Assembly: GCF_007856155.1 (NCBI RefSeq)
Contig: NZ_CP042266.1
Coordinates: 6,014,001-6,078,000, forward strand
Source: Streptomyces qinzhouensis
GTDB taxonomy: Bacteria > Actinomycetota > Actinomycetes > Streptomycetales > Streptomycetaceae
Length of the DNA stretch: 64,000 nucleotides
Direction of reading: 5' to 3'
Part shown: in pieces, positions 52,588 to 62,676 of the stretch
Position numbering within the stretch: position 1 is the first letter of the stretch
Layout of the letters: each line of letters begins with the position of its first letter
Position numbers and translations under genes: made by a program
Notes under the pieces: model-generated
Told to the model about the DNA's origin: nothing
Database searches by the model: none
The model's input: the letters and a program-made list of their open reading frames with translations, nothing else

Positions 52588-53349
52588 TCACCAGAAGCGC
52601 TGGAGGACGCCTGTGCGCTGGAGCTCCGCCACATGCTCCGCGGCCCGCGCCGGCGCCGAGCCTCCTCTGATGAGGGTTCCGGCCTCGATGTTCCGGTCCA
52701 CTCCCGATTGTGTGAGGTTGGCGCTGGTGGTCAGCAGCGTCCGCCGGTCGGCCACGGCCAGCTTCGCGTGCGTCTTGGCCCCGGGCTCCGCCCTCTTGTC
52801 CGGCGGCCAGTGCCAGAGGCGTGCCCCCGGCACATCGGTGAACGCGCTCGCCGGTTCCTCCCCGGAAAGGGCGCTGCCCGCGCCTTGCAGCGTCTCGACG
52901 ACGATGTCCAGGCCGACGCCCCGGGCCGCGGCATCCTGCAACGCCTCTATCAGAGGTGGGTACCGCCGTGCCGAATAGGTCATGAGAGTCAGCTCTGTCC
53001 GTGCCTCGGCGATCAGCCCCAGGAGTGCCCGGTCCGTGGACCGTACGGGCACCCGGTGGGAGGAAGGGCCGCTCCACACCAGTGAGACCTCCTGTTCCCG
53101 GTCGCGCTGCGCGTAGCCGGCGGCCAGCCCGTGCAGCCAGGCCGCGGCTTCCTCCCGGGACAGGCCGTCGGTGTCGATCGCATCGAGCACGGCAGCCGCG
53201 GCCTCCGTGTAGGCGGCGGCCGACCGGACTGTGAGCAGTGTGGCACGGGGCTCTCCGGCCGCTATGCCGTCGGCCAATGCGCCCAGCGCGAGGACTCCCG
53301 CGGCTGCCTCCGCCTCCGCGGCCGCCTTGAGCAGCCGTACCCATCTCAC
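52588..53349 (-). CDS. drmC: DISARM DrmC, phospholipase D-like protein
   Basis: A 253-aa PLD-family protein with one HKD-type motif, HAKLAVADRRTLLTTSANLT, and a second basic/hydrophobic half, as in DISARM DrmC. The GTG start overlaps the drmB stop (GTGA), confirming an operon. DrmC is the putative nuclease component; in published DISARM work it is often dispensable. It is the last intact gene of the operon. Confidence 0.9.
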   Translation of the reverse strand: MRWVRLLKAAAEAEAAAGVLALGALADGIAAGEPRATLLTVRSAAAYTEAAAAVLDAIDTDGLSREEAAAWLHGLAAGYAQRDREQEVSLVWSGPSSHRVPVRSTDRALLGLIAEARTELTLMTYSARRYPPLIEALQDAAARGVGLDIVVETLQGAGSALSGEEPASAFTDVPGARLWHWPPDKRAEPGAKTHAKLAVADRRTLLTTSANLTQSGVDRNIEAGTLIRGGSAPARAAEHVAELQRTGVLQRFW

Positions 53350-55256
53350 TTGAGGCCCTGGAGGAGCACGAGGTCCGGGCCGTCGACGGGGACGATGAAC
53401 CGCCGGTCCAGGAAGCGGTTGCCGCGCTCACAGGTCGTCTCCGACACGAACAGGCATACATGGCAGGCGGCGCCGTGCAGGAAGTCCTCGTGCGGTGGCC
53501 GGGGCAGCCGGTCCGCGCACAGCGGGTCGGAGGAGCACCGCTCGGCATCATGGAGGGCGCGCCGGACCACCCTGCTGAACTTCTCCGGTTCCGCCAGGGC
53601 CACCAGCCCGCCCAGGGTCCCTTCGGCGTCGGGGACCGCGGTGTACATCAGGATGCCGGTACGCCGGTCGTCCTCCCGGCCGGCGTAGATCCGTTCGGAG
53701 AGGCTCGCCGAGGAGTAGCCGCATTCCAGCGAGATGGCACGGATCAGCAGATGCGACAGTGTGTGGAGCGCGATGTAGCGGGCTCCCGGCCAGCCGCGCA
53801 GCGGGTCGTCGTTCTCCTCGACCCGGCCCGAGTAGCGGTTTCGGCGGAACTCGACGTAGGCGTCCCGGTGTGCCGTGAGGGCCGTGGTGCCGGCCACCCG
53901 CTGCTCCCAGTCGGCCATCAGCTCGTCCGAGACCCGTAGGAAGATGCCCTCGCCGCGAACCTCGCTGGCCGGTACCCAGGCCGGAACGCGGCCGCGGGAC
54001 AGGGGCGCGCGGGCCACCAGGGTGGGGTCTTCGGGGTCCGGGGCGTCGAGCCGGGTGAACCCGATCAACGCCCTCACCTCCCGCAGCCGCTCCGCCTGGA
54101 CGACATGGGAGAAGATCCCGTCGAGGGCCGGTGGTACCGGTACGTCGCGCAGCGCGAAGTCCTCGGTCGGTTCGGGAAGCTGCGGTCCGGTGAAGATTTC
54201 CCATTCGGGTGTGAGCAGGTCCGGATACGAGGCGCCCTCCGAGGACGGGGGCTCCGCGGCCGCGGCCCGGTGCGCCTCGATGGCCTCGAAAACCTCGGCC
54301 TGGCTCCACTGGTGCAGCGGTTTGAACTGCGGGAGCTCCCACACCATGTCGAGGAACTCCGGCGACTTCGCCTTCTGCAGGTGCTCCCACAGCTGTTCCA
54401 CCTTGCCCTGCAGGGCACTCCCGCCGGTCGGCGGCACGGCCAGGACGCTGAGTGTCTGCGCGAACCACTGGTTCGACGCGCCGATGACGAGCGGCTTGGG
54501 CCGCTGCTTGCAGCCTGCCGGATCGAAGGATGCCAGATGGGGGTGGCGGCCCCGGCAGTGCGGCAGGCTGATCTCGCCGCGCTGCCCCATGGCGTCGCGG
54601 ATGTTGCGCTCGCTGCCGCAGTTGACGCAGCGCACCTTCACATTGGCCGCCTGGTTGCCGCCGTGGTCGAGCATCTCCAGCCGTGGATGGCTGGCCTCGG
54701 CGCAATTCCCGCCGCGGTGGACGAACGACGCGTATGGGAAGTCGTCCAGATGCCCGGCTTGGCAGACCAGGACGAAGCGCGCCGCGACGGCGAGCGGGCC
54801 CTTGCCTTTGCGCCTGGCGGTGCAGTTGCCGTGGAAGAAGCGCGCCTGGTCGGGACGCCGGGGCTTGGCATTCTCGAACGTGAAGATCTTGGAGTCGAGG
54901 CCGCCGAGAGCGTTGCAAGCGGTGCACCGCAGCCACTGGGGGAAGGGGAGGACCGGGACGCCGACGCGGGATGCGGGGCCGGTGGGGTCGTTGTCCGTGC
55001 CGTCGATCCAGGGCGCGGGCCGCAACTGGGTGACCTGGGCGCCGTACGGTTCGCCTATCAGGCCGTTGACGGCCCGCAGCAGCCGCGGCTCCTTCAGGTC
55101 CGCCCACTCGAACGCGTCGTACTGCCAGTCGTCGATCCCCCGCACCAGGACGGCGAAGTTGGGCAGGTCGACCAGAGCGCCCACCCCGCCGGTGTACATC
55201 AGATGGCTGGGGCGTACGGATCCGACCCGGCGCCGGTGCTGTGACTTGTCCGTCAT
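53346..55256 (-). CDS. drmB: DISARM DrmB (DUF1998 protein)
   Basis: A 636-aa protein with the C-terminal DUF1998 region (LIRAISLECGYSSASLSERIY ... CSSDPLC ... CHVCLFVSETTCERGNRFLD). N-terminal zinc-type cysteines appear in LRCTACNALGG and VRCVNCGSERN. DrmB works with the DrmA helicase in target recognition. Its ATG overlaps the drmA stop (ATGA) and its stop overlaps drmC. Confidence 0.95.
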   Translation of the reverse strand: MTDKSQHRRRVGSVRPSHLMYTGGVGALVDLPNFAVLVRGIDDWQYDAFEWADLKEPRLLRAVNGLIGEPYGAQVTQLRPAPWIDGTDNDPTGPASRVGVPVLPFPQWLRCTACNALGGLDSKIFTFENAKPRRPDQARFFHGNCTARRKGKGPLAVAARFVLVCQAGHLDDFPYASFVHRGGNCAEASHPRLEMLDHGGNQAANVKVRCVNCGSERNIRDAMGQRGEISLPHCRGRHPHLASFDPAGCKQRPKPLVIGASNQWFAQTLSVLAVPPTGGSALQGKVEQLWEHLQKAKSPEFLDMVWELPQFKPLHQWSQAEVFEAIEAHRAAAAEPPSSEGASYPDLLTPEWEIFTGPQLPEPTEDFALRDVPVPPALDGIFSHVVQAERLREVRALIGFTRLDAPDPEDPTLVARAPLSRGRVPAWVPASEVRGEGIFLRVSDELMADWEQRVAGTTALTAHRDAYVEFRRNRYSGRVEENDDPLRGWPGARYIALHTLSHLLIRAISLECGYSSASLSERIYAGREDDRRTGILMYTAVPDAEGTLGGLVALAEPEKFSRVVRRALHDAERCSSDPLCADRLPRPPHEDFLHGAACHVCLFVSETTCERGNRFLDRRFIVPVDGPDLVLLQGLK

Positions 55257-58200
55257 CCCTGTGCCCTCTTCCCGTGACGGCCCGCCCTCTCGGCCTTGCC
55301 GTCCAGTACGGCGCCCGTTTCATCTCCCTCGGGCGAGTCCTCGTCGTCGGAGCCGGGCCGGCCCGCCCCGGCCGCGTAGCTCCACGCGGGCGCCCCGCCG
55401 ACCACGTCGTAGAGGCCGGCCCCCGGCACCAGCAGGTTGATCTCGTTCTCCGTCTCACGCATCGACTGGGCGACCGTGAGCTCGTCCCAGGTGGCGCCGG
55501 TGGCCCGGTTGAGCAGCCCGCTGAGCCGCTGGCCCTGCCACGCCGCCTCCTCGTATCCGAGACGGGCGGAGCCCTGTTTCTTACGCGCCCAGGCGTCCTT
55601 GAGGACCTCGATGCGCTCCCCGAGATACTTGCGGGCACGCGGTCCGCCGACGGTCTCGGCGCGGTCCAGGAACCGCTCGGTGACTTGCTGCGCGACCGGG
55701 CCGTCGAGGTCGAGGTCGTAGGCGTCGTGGTTGCGGGAGTGCGGAATGGTCGCGTTGCGCACGGCGGCGATCCAGGCCGCCGCCGTCGTCCGGTCCAGGG
55801 AGCGGCGGGCGAACGGGGTGACGGAGAGGGCTTCGACCTGCCGGTAGAAGGTGGCGTGGTAGTGCCCGAAGTTCTCGAAGTGGGCCAAGTCCCGTGGCCG
55901 CGTCCAGTTGTAGAGCGCCACGACCAGTCCCGGGCGCCGGGCATCGCGGCCGACGCGCGAGGACGCCTGGATGTACTCGGCCGTGTTCTTGGGCTGGCCG
56001 ACGACCATCATGAGGCCGAAGCGGGAGACGTCGACCCCTACCTGGAGCATGGAGGTCGCGATGACCGCGTCGATCGCTCCCGTCCCCTCGTTGCGCAGTC
56101 CCAGCTTCGAGAAGTCGAGGCGCTGCTTGCGCTGTCCGGCCTCGCGCAGTTCGTCGGCGACCGCCTGTCGCCGCACGGTGGTGTCCATGGACTCGTCGAA
56201 GGACACTTCAAGACGGGACAGTACCTCCGTGATGTCGGCGGAGGAGATGCGTGAGGTCAGCTCCTGGACGGACAGCATCTCCGTGCGGCGCAGGAGGCGG
56301 TTCGACAGGCCCTTGCGGGTTCCGTGGATCCGCACACGGGTGGTGATGTCGTCGTCGAGGAAGCGCCGCATACCGGCGAGTTCCCGCGTGGCGTTGAAGT
56401 AGCCGACCAGCGTCATATAGGGGTCGGCGGGCTTGCCGTGCCGGTCGAAGAGGGTCTGACCGGCCAGGAACAGGATCTCGGCGACCCTGATCTCGGCCTG
56501 CTTCATACGGACGCCGTGGGCGCAGATGCCCAGATAGCGCCGCCCAGGCGCTTCCTTCGAGAGCTCGACCTGCTGGGAGAAGAAGGTGTCGCCGATGTCG
56601 ATGACCTGGGGCGGGAAGATCGCCGACTTCCGCGCGAAGACACCGCTGATCTGGTCCGCCGACCGCTTGGTCGTCGCCGTGGATGCCACGATCTTGGGCC
56701 CGACGCGGACGGTGGTCCCGTAGGCGTCCTGCGCCGGCCAGCCGCACAGCTCGTCCACCGCCGCCTCGAAGAGGCCGACGGTGGTGCCCAGCGCGCCCGA
56801 GATCAGATGGAGTTCGTCCTGGATGATCAGGTCCGGCGGGCGCAGCCGTGTCACCGGCTTGCTCCTCACGGCCGCGTGCTTGCCCTTGGCCTGGTGCTTC
56901 TCCCCGCACTTGGTACGGGTGTCGAGGTCCGCGTGCCGGTAGCCGTGCCTCGGGCAGAGGTCGGAGACCCGCCCGAAGAGCATGCCCGCCTGGCCGCGCC
57001 ACGGCAGCTGCGCCAGTTTGTCGACGGTGGCGATCAGCAGGCCGGGGGCCAGCCGGTAGATCTCCTCGTCCACCGTCAGGATGGGCAGGCCCTCACCCGG
57101 TGAGCGGCGCTGCGAGAACGGACACGCCTGCTTGCCCTCGCCGTTCGGGCAGTAGAGCAGGATGCGGCGCAGGTCACCGTCGGCGTGCAGATCGCGCTGG
57201 GCGCTCAGTGCGGAACCGCACCAGGGGCAGGCCAGCGTCTGGAGCACCTTCGCGCCCTTGCCGTCTCCGGCGCCCTTGGCTTCGGCGATCTGCTTCTCGG
57301 CCTCGTCGAAACTGTTCGGGGAGACCGCGCCGCCCACCCAGAGGCCGATCCGGAAGGGAGTGGTCCCCCAGCGCACGTCGCCGCCGTCGTAGGCCTCGCG
57401 GCGCAGCACTTCGGCGGCGCAGACCAGCGCCGCCGCCCGCTGGAACTGCTGGGCGGTCAGCAGCCGCAGGGTGTACCGCATCAGTACGGCGACGCCGGCC
57501 TCGCCACTGCGGGCGTCATCGCCCGTGCCGATCGTCCCCTGGAGCCGGCGGATGGCGAAGGTGAAGGCCGCGAGCCCGAGGTAGGCCTCGGTCTTGCCGC
57601 CGCCGGTCGGGAAGAACAGCAGGTCGACGATGCCGTCCGGGCCCGCCTCTCGCTCTTTCAGCGTCGGGTCGGCGAGTGCCCGGAGGTTGAGGAGGACGAA
57701 GGCCAGCTGGAACGGGCGCCACGATGCGGCTGCCGGCCCCTCGGCGTCGATGCGCTGCTTGGCCTCCTGGAACGCGATGCCTTCCCGCTCCCGCAGCGCC
57801 GCGATGGCGGTGTGGCGTCGCTGGAGGGCCATGGCCCGGTTGGCGAACCGGAACGCTTCCAGCACCTCGGGCCGTTCGGGGTTCGAGAGGGCATCCACGC
57901 CGAGGGCGATCCGGACGGCGACGTCCCGGGCCTGACCGATCGCGTCGAGGGCGCCGGCGCGCAGCGCCCCGGTCAGCTGTTCCGCCTGCGCGTCCCGCTC
58001 GTCGAGCCAGGCGCTGTAGCCGTCGGCGAGTGGAGCCAGGGCGTCACGCAGCGCGGCCGGGGGGAGCACGGCGAGCTCGTCCATGGACAGCTCGATGCCG
58101 TCGAGGTGCTGCGCCGTCGCCCCGGACGGGGCGATCGTGGCCGGGACGTCGTGTACCGGCAACCAGGTGGTCGTGAGGGCGTGGGCCCGGCGCTGCCCCT

Positions 58201-59125
58201 TGTCGACGGTGACCGCCACGGCTACGTTGCGGCCCGCCGCGTGCTTCAGACGGTCGCGGTAGAGCAGCGTCAGGTGCTGCTCCTCCAAGTCGGCCGCCCC
58301 GAAAATGTCCTGGGCGGCTTCCGCGGCCTCGTCCAGCGGATCGGAGATCGGCAGGAAGACCGGCGCCGTGCCGTCGGCGGCCGTCACGTGCAGCTCGGTC
58401 TGGAACAGCCAGGCAGCGTCCTTCGCCTGCTGGGGCTCGTCCTGCGCGTTGACGAGCGACAGCTCGACGACGCGGCTCGGCCCCGCGGCACCCGGCCGGT
58501 CGCGTACTTCCGCGACCAGCCGCACCCCGGGGGCGTCCTCTCGGTCGGCGGTGAGTGGCAGGACCTGGCGGGGCGCGCTGTCGAGCGGGACGGTGACGAC
58601 CTTCTCGACCTGCTCTCGGCTCCAGGTGGAACGCGCGACGTCGTCGTCGCCGAGAACCTGCGACCGGTGGTACTGCCCCCAACGGATCCGTACGGCGACC
58701 GCCGCAGTGTCGTCCGCTGCCGGGACGGCGAACATCAGGCCCATCGACGAGGCCCACATGCGCCCCGCGTTCTGGGTGGTGAGCCGCTCCGGGAGCCCCT
58801 GGTCGGTGCCGTCCCCTTCTCCGTCGGAGTCGTCGAGGAGCTGTTCGTCGGCGGCGGCGAGGCTGGTGCTCAGGGCACGCTTCGGACCGATCCGCCCCAC
58901 CAGATACCGGTCCCGGGGCCCGGCGGCCCGGTGGTCGAACACCTCGTCCGGCCCGTCCCACGGGCCGAGCAGGTCCCGGCTGATGAGCTCGCCCAGGTCG
59001 TCCCGGATCTCGTACGAGGACGCCGGCACGAAGTTCTGCGCCACCTCACGGACCCGCTGGAGGAGGTCCTCCTCCGTCGAACCGCTTTTACTGCCCGGGC
59101 CTTCGGCGGTTTTGCCCGTCGCCAT
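55253..59125 (-). CDS. drmA: DISARM DrmA helicase
   Basis: This 1290-aa SF2-type helicase has Walker A FFPTGGGKTEAYLG, the DExx box IIQDELHLISGAL, STATT motif, and the C-terminal AVIATSMLQVGVDVSRFGLM and QASSRVGRD motifs (VI). The tail (YNWTRPRDLAHFENF, FYRQVEALSVTPFARRSLDR) is characteristic of DrmA. ATG 59125 (MATGKTAEGP) is preferred; the frame is open upstream but overlaps the preceding gene. It is the core restriction component with DrmB. Confidence 0.95.
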   Translation of the reverse strand: MATGKTAEGPGSKSGSTEEDLLQRVREVAQNFVPASSYEIRDDLGELISRDLLGPWDGPDEVFDHRAAGPRDRYLVGRIGPKRALSTSLAAADEQLLDDSDGEGDGTDQGLPERLTTQNAGRMWASSMGLMFAVPAADDTAAVAVRIRWGQYHRSQVLGDDDVARSTWSREQVEKVVTVPLDSAPRQVLPLTADREDAPGVRLVAEVRDRPGAAGPSRVVELSLVNAQDEPQQAKDAAWLFQTELHVTAADGTAPVFLPISDPLDEAAEAAQDIFGAADLEEQHLTLLYRDRLKHAAGRNVAVAVTVDKGQRRAHALTTTWLPVHDVPATIAPSGATAQHLDGIELSMDELAVLPPAALRDALAPLADGYSAWLDERDAQAEQLTGALRAGALDAIGQARDVAVRIALGVDALSNPERPEVLEAFRFANRAMALQRRHTAIAALREREGIAFQEAKQRIDAEGPAAASWRPFQLAFVLLNLRALADPTLKEREAGPDGIVDLLFFPTGGGKTEAYLGLAAFTFAIRRLQGTIGTGDDARSGEAGVAVLMRYTLRLLTAQQFQRAAALVCAAEVLRREAYDGGDVRWGTTPFRIGLWVGGAVSPNSFDEAEKQIAEAKGAGDGKGAKVLQTLACPWCGSALSAQRDLHADGDLRRILLYCPNGEGKQACPFSQRRSPGEGLPILTVDEEIYRLAPGLLIATVDKLAQLPWRGQAGMLFGRVSDLCPRHGYRHADLDTRTKCGEKHQAKGKHAAVRSKPVTRLRPPDLIIQDELHLISGALGTTVGLFEAAVDELCGWPAQDAYGTTVRVGPKIVASTATTKRSADQISGVFARKSAIFPPQVIDIGDTFFSQQVELSKEAPGRRYLGICAHGVRMKQAEIRVAEILFLAGQTLFDRHGKPADPYMTLVGYFNATRELAGMRRFLDDDITTRVRIHGTRKGLSNRLLRRTEMLSVQELTSRISSADITEVLSRLEVSFDESMDTTVRRQAVADELREAGQRKQRLDFSKLGLRNEGTGAIDAVIATSMLQVGVDVSRFGLMMVVGQPKNTAEYIQASSRVGRDARRPGLVVALYNWTRPRDLAHFENFGHYHATFYRQVEALSVTPFARRSLDRTTAAAWIAAVRNATIPHSRNHDAYDLDLDGPVAQQVTERFLDRAETVGGPRARKYLGERIEVLKDAWARKKQGSARLGYEEAAWQGQRLSGLLNRATGATWDELTVAQSMRETENEINLLVPGAGLYDVVGGAPAWSYAAGAGRPGSDDEDSPEGDETGAVLDGKAERAGRHGKRAQG

Positions 59126-59259
59126 CAGTGCATCCCTCTTCCGTCCCTCGCGCGGTGCCCTCGCGCGGTGCCCTCGCGGGCCCCTCCCCACAGCGCGGCC
59201 GACGCCGCCCGGACCGTGACAGCCGGTCATGATTCCGATGCTAACGAGCACCACCGACA

Positions 59260-61434
59260 TCAGACTTGCGGTATCGCCCCGGACAGCGCCTGTTCGAGCA
59301 GTTCGCCGATGTCCTTGTCCCCGCGCTCGGCAAGCCGTTCCAGCAGAGCGGCACCGTCCTGGCCTGGCTCCATGCCGATGCGGCGGGCGATGACCTCGAC
59401 CGCCTCCGCCGGGGTCACCGCGGCCGTCCAGCCGGTGAGCCGGACAGCTTCGGTTTCGGGGCCGGGTCCGGCTGTCGGTGCGGGCAGCCGCAGCGCGTTG
59501 AGCTTGCCGTCGGTCACGTTGAAGAAGACCTGGTCGCCGATGGTCGCCCCGATGTGCTCCAGCAGCGGCTTCACCGAGCCGAGGGTGGGCTGGGCGCGCC
59601 AGGTCAGTGACGTCTCCCCGGCCTCGTGCCGCAGCTGGACCGGTTCGCGCTGGGGGGCGCTACCGAGGTGGGCGGCCCAGCCGGCGGGCACCGGGCTGCC
59701 GGAGCCGCGCAGGTGGTCGGCGGTCACTTCCACCCGGTACCACCAGCGTCCGTCGAATCCGACGAAACAGCGCCGCGTACCGGCGACATCGTTGCGCGGC
59801 AGGTACGGCGCGTCCTGATCGCCGGTCTGGTCGGCGACGCGTACCCAGCCGCGGCGGGTGCGGGCGAACCCGGGTCCGCCGAGGTTGGTGCGGACCGATG
59901 CCGCCGACACGTCGAAGCGGGTGCTGATGGCCTCGGCGATCGCGGCCACCTCGGCTTCCCCGCCCGCGTTGGCGATCTCACGGGCGATCATCTCCCGGAT
60001 GCCGAGGTACTCCTCACCGCCCCATACGCGCAGCCCGTACAGATTCCGGTCGAGCCGCAGGAAGCGCTCGTCGGTCCAGATCTGGTTCCGCATGCTGCTG
60101 ATGACAGTGCCGTCCGCGAGCTCCTCGTGGATGTCCTCCATCGACATCGGCGCCCCCCGGAGGGCGAGCACGGCGGCGGCCCGGTCGTTGACCGTACGCC
60201 CCCAGTACAGCAGCCGTCCGTCGCGCACCTGGAACCGTCCGATTTCGGCCGCCCAGTCGGCGAGCACCTCGCCGCGGACTCCGTAGCGCAGCCCGAGGGC
60301 CACCGCGTCGTCCCAGGCCAACGGGGTATCCCCGCAGGCGGCGAGGAGATCCTCCTGCATGACCGCCCTCAATGAGGCCGCGTCGCCCTGCACGACCCAG
60401 GTGCCGACGAGTGTGCCCCCGGGCAGCAGCCGCGCCACGATGTCACCGAGCGGCACACCCAGTGCCGCCACGGGGCGGGCGTGATCCGAGTGCAGCGCGT
60501 GCACCTCGGCCAACCGGCCCACGGTGCCGAGCTCTTCGGCCACGGCGGCCAGATGCCCGGCGAAGGCTCGGCCGTCCTCGGCGGCCACCATCCACTGGGT
60601 GAGGGAGTCCGCTATGGCGCGTTCCAACTGCCGGACCCGTTCCCGGCTGACGGAGAACCGCTCGCCCAAGTCCTGGAGCGTCACCGGTTCGCCGGTGAAC
60701 ATCCGCTGCCCGGCGATCACCTGGGCCCGCTCGTCCCAGCCGGCGACCAGCCGCGTCAAGGCGGCGAGCGGCTCGGCCATCAGCCCGGCGGCGGGCGGCG
60801 GGCCCGCATCGTCGTCGACCGGGTCGTGCTCCTCGAACGCCTCCCGCGGCGCCGGAAGTTCTCCGGTCTGGTCTTCGACGGGCTCGGGGGTCGATACCGA
60901 CGACGGCCCGTCCTCGGACCACTCCGCCAACCCCTGGAGCACGGCGAGCGCCGCACGCACCTCGGCCGGTGCGTCCGCGGGCAGCCACCGGGCGATCACT
61001 GACACGGCGTCCCGTACCCGCGTCCCCTCGTCCGCCGCCTCAGGGATGCCGCGCTGGTGCAACCGGTCCAGGATCGAACCGAACACCCCCGCGAGCACCC
61101 GGTCCCCGTCCACGACCCCGGGCCCTGCCTCCCGGGCGACCTGAGCCACCGTCTTCCCCGGCTCGACCACCGGGGTACCGAGCAGGCGGAGTACGGGGAT
61201 CACGTCCCCGAGCTCCGCATGCGGCCACAGGGCCCGCAGGGCCTGTGCCACCTGGTGGCTGAGCGCTTCGGCTCCGATGACCCGCTCGATCTCCATCAGT
61301 GGTGTCGCGTGCCACCAGCCGAGCGGCAGCCGCACGTCTTCGAGCCGGGCGGCGAGCAGTTGCGGATCGGCGTAGCGAACGGCGGGCAGGAGATCGGCCA
61401 GGGAGGTTGAGGCGTACGGCGCGGAGGCTGTCAT
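59260..61434 (-). CDS. DISARM-associated sigma-4/HARE-like DNA-binding protein
   Basis: The 724-aa product is not one of the canonical DISARM proteins. Residues about 246-278 form a sigma-70 region 4-like helix-turn-helix (FSVSRERVRQLERAIADSL). Residues about 418-472 (LRGAPMSMEDIHEELADGTV and FLRLDRNLYGLRVWGG) resemble a HARE-HTH domain. The rest is helical with an acidic linker near 185-215. It sits immediately upstream of drmA in the same direction, with a 134-bp gap. It probably senses or regulates rather than cuts. It should not be called a sigma factor: regions 1-3 are absent. Family identity is by motif recognition only. Confidence 0.7.
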   Translation of the reverse strand: MTASAPYASTSLADLLPAVRYADPQLLAARLEDVRLPLGWWHATPLMEIERVIGAEALSHQVAQALRALWPHAELGDVIPVLRLLGTPVVEPGKTVAQVAREAGPGVVDGDRVLAGVFGSILDRLHQRGIPEAADEGTRVRDAVSVIARWLPADAPAEVRAALAVLQGLAEWSEDGPSSVSTPEPVEDQTGELPAPREAFEEHDPVDDDAGPPPAAGLMAEPLAALTRLVAGWDERAQVIAGQRMFTGEPVTLQDLGERFSVSRERVRQLERAIADSLTQWMVAAEDGRAFAGHLAAVAEELGTVGRLAEVHALHSDHARPVAALGVPLGDIVARLLPGGTLVGTWVVQGDAASLRAVMQEDLLAACGDTPLAWDDAVALGLRYGVRGEVLADWAAEIGRFQVRDGRLLYWGRTVNDRAAAVLALRGAPMSMEDIHEELADGTVISSMRNQIWTDERFLRLDRNLYGLRVWGGEEYLGIREMIAREIANAGGEAEVAAIAEAISTRFDVSAASVRTNLGGPGFARTRRGWVRVADQTGDQDAPYLPRNDVAGTRRCFVGFDGRWWYRVEVTADHLRGSGSPVPAGWAAHLGSAPQREPVQLRHEAGETSLTWRAQPTLGSVKPLLEHIGATIGDQVFFNVTDGKLNALRLPAPTAGPGPETEAVRLTGWTAAVTPAEAVEVIARRIGMEPGQDGAALLERLAERGDKDIGELLEQALSGAIPQV

Positions 61435-61593
61435 GGTCGGGCGACACTCCAGGGACGGGGGCAGACGGCGACAGTCGGTGACTGACTCGCTCGACGTTAC
61501 GGGCCCCCACTGACAGTCACCCCCATGATCACCCTTCTTGTGCCCCCTGACCAGGTCCGAGTCCACATCCGTCAGGACCCGGTGCGCACTTGC

Positions 61594-62409
61594 TCATGCG
61601 ACGGACCGATGCGGTGGGGGACCGCAGTCCCCGCACCGGGCGTCGGAAACCTGACTGCGGAAGGCACGTTCACAGCCGTCGCAGGTGATGAGGGGCGCGG
61701 GCCGTGGACGGCACGACTCGGGAGCGGACACCGGGAGGGGCGGCGGCAAGAGGGTGGTGAGCCGGTACTCCAGGAAACGGGGCGGATGGTGGATGGGGAC
61801 CGGCGCGGGCGGCAGATCGGCGGTGAGGGTGCGGATGATCTGCTCGGGGGTCGCCTGCCGGGCGAGCCACTCCTGGACGGCGGGTGTCAGCCGCTGGACG
61901 TCACGCACTGAGAGGATCAAACGGGCGTCGACCGCTCGTAGCCGGGCCAGGAGATCCGCCGCCGGGCCTGAGTCGGCGGGCGGGACGGGCCCGGGCTCGT
62001 TCTCCGGCGCTGCGGGTGCGGCTGAAGGCGCCGTTGCACAACCGGGCTTGTCGTAGGCGAGTGTGCGGGTCGCGAAACGACCGCCACCGAGCGGAATCCT
62101 CCGGCGCTCCAGATACCCGGCTTCCTCAAGCTCGTTGAGGGCCCGGCGGATCGTGATCTCGCCCTCGCGAAAACGGAGCGTGAGGGCCTTGGCCGTGACG
62201 CTGACCCCGTCCGGAACGGACTGGATGTAGACGGCGAGCCCGATCGCGACGGCGGACAGCTGCCGGTGCTGGGCCAGGTGGTTGCCGACGACCGTGAACC
62301 GGTCGGTGTGACGGTGACGGAAGTGGATCACGCCAGTGCTGGGGGCGTCCGTGGGGATCGGATGCGCGGGGCGCGCGGGCGCGACCGCGTTAGACTGCGG
62401 ATCAGCCAT
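61594..62409 (-). CDS. winged-helix protein with C-terminal zinc-type motif
   Basis: A 271-aa protein with an N-terminal winged helix (SVTAKALTLRFREGEITIRR, ALNELEEAGYLERRR) and a C-terminal C-x2-C-x12-C-x2-C arrangement (CDGCERAF ... CGDC), as in Streptomyces GntR-like/replication-type accessory DNA-binding proteins. It lies between the methyltransferase and the sigma-4/HARE protein in the DISARM direction. It may be a regulator of the island or an unrelated insertion. Confidence 0.75.
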   Translation of the reverse strand: MADPQSNAVAPARPAHPIPTDAPSTGVIHFRHRHTDRFTVVGNHLAQHRQLSAVAIGLAVYIQSVPDGVSVTAKALTLRFREGEITIRRALNELEEAGYLERRRIPLGGGRFATRTLAYDKPGCATAPSAAPAAPENEPGPVPPADSGPAADLLARLRAVDARLILSVRDVQRLTPAVQEWLARQATPEQIIRTLTADLPPAPVPIHHPPRFLEYRLTTLLPPPLPVSAPESCRPRPAPLITCDGCERAFRSQVSDARCGDCGPPPHRSVA

Positions 62410-62676
62410 CGGGAAGCTCTTCTCTTCCGGATCGGTCAGGCCCTCGCCAGGACTGCAATCCTGTCGGGGGCCGTCTGCGTGTATGAGGTTGTTGCGGCCG
62501 ACGGTATCCCACTGGTCCGGGTCGGCGTCGCGCCCTTCACCCGATCGGGTGGCGACGGGAGTTGGACCAGCGGGTTTGGTTGGGTGGGTTCTCTCCCGTT
62601 CCTTTGAAGGGCGACGCGCCGCACCGAGGCCCGGGATTCCGCGCCCCGGTGGCCCACCGCTCTCCCACCCTCGCGC

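Noticed and set aside
59260..61434. Sigma factor annotation
   Set aside because: Only a region 4-like helix-turn-helix is present, inside a 724-aa protein without regions 1-3.
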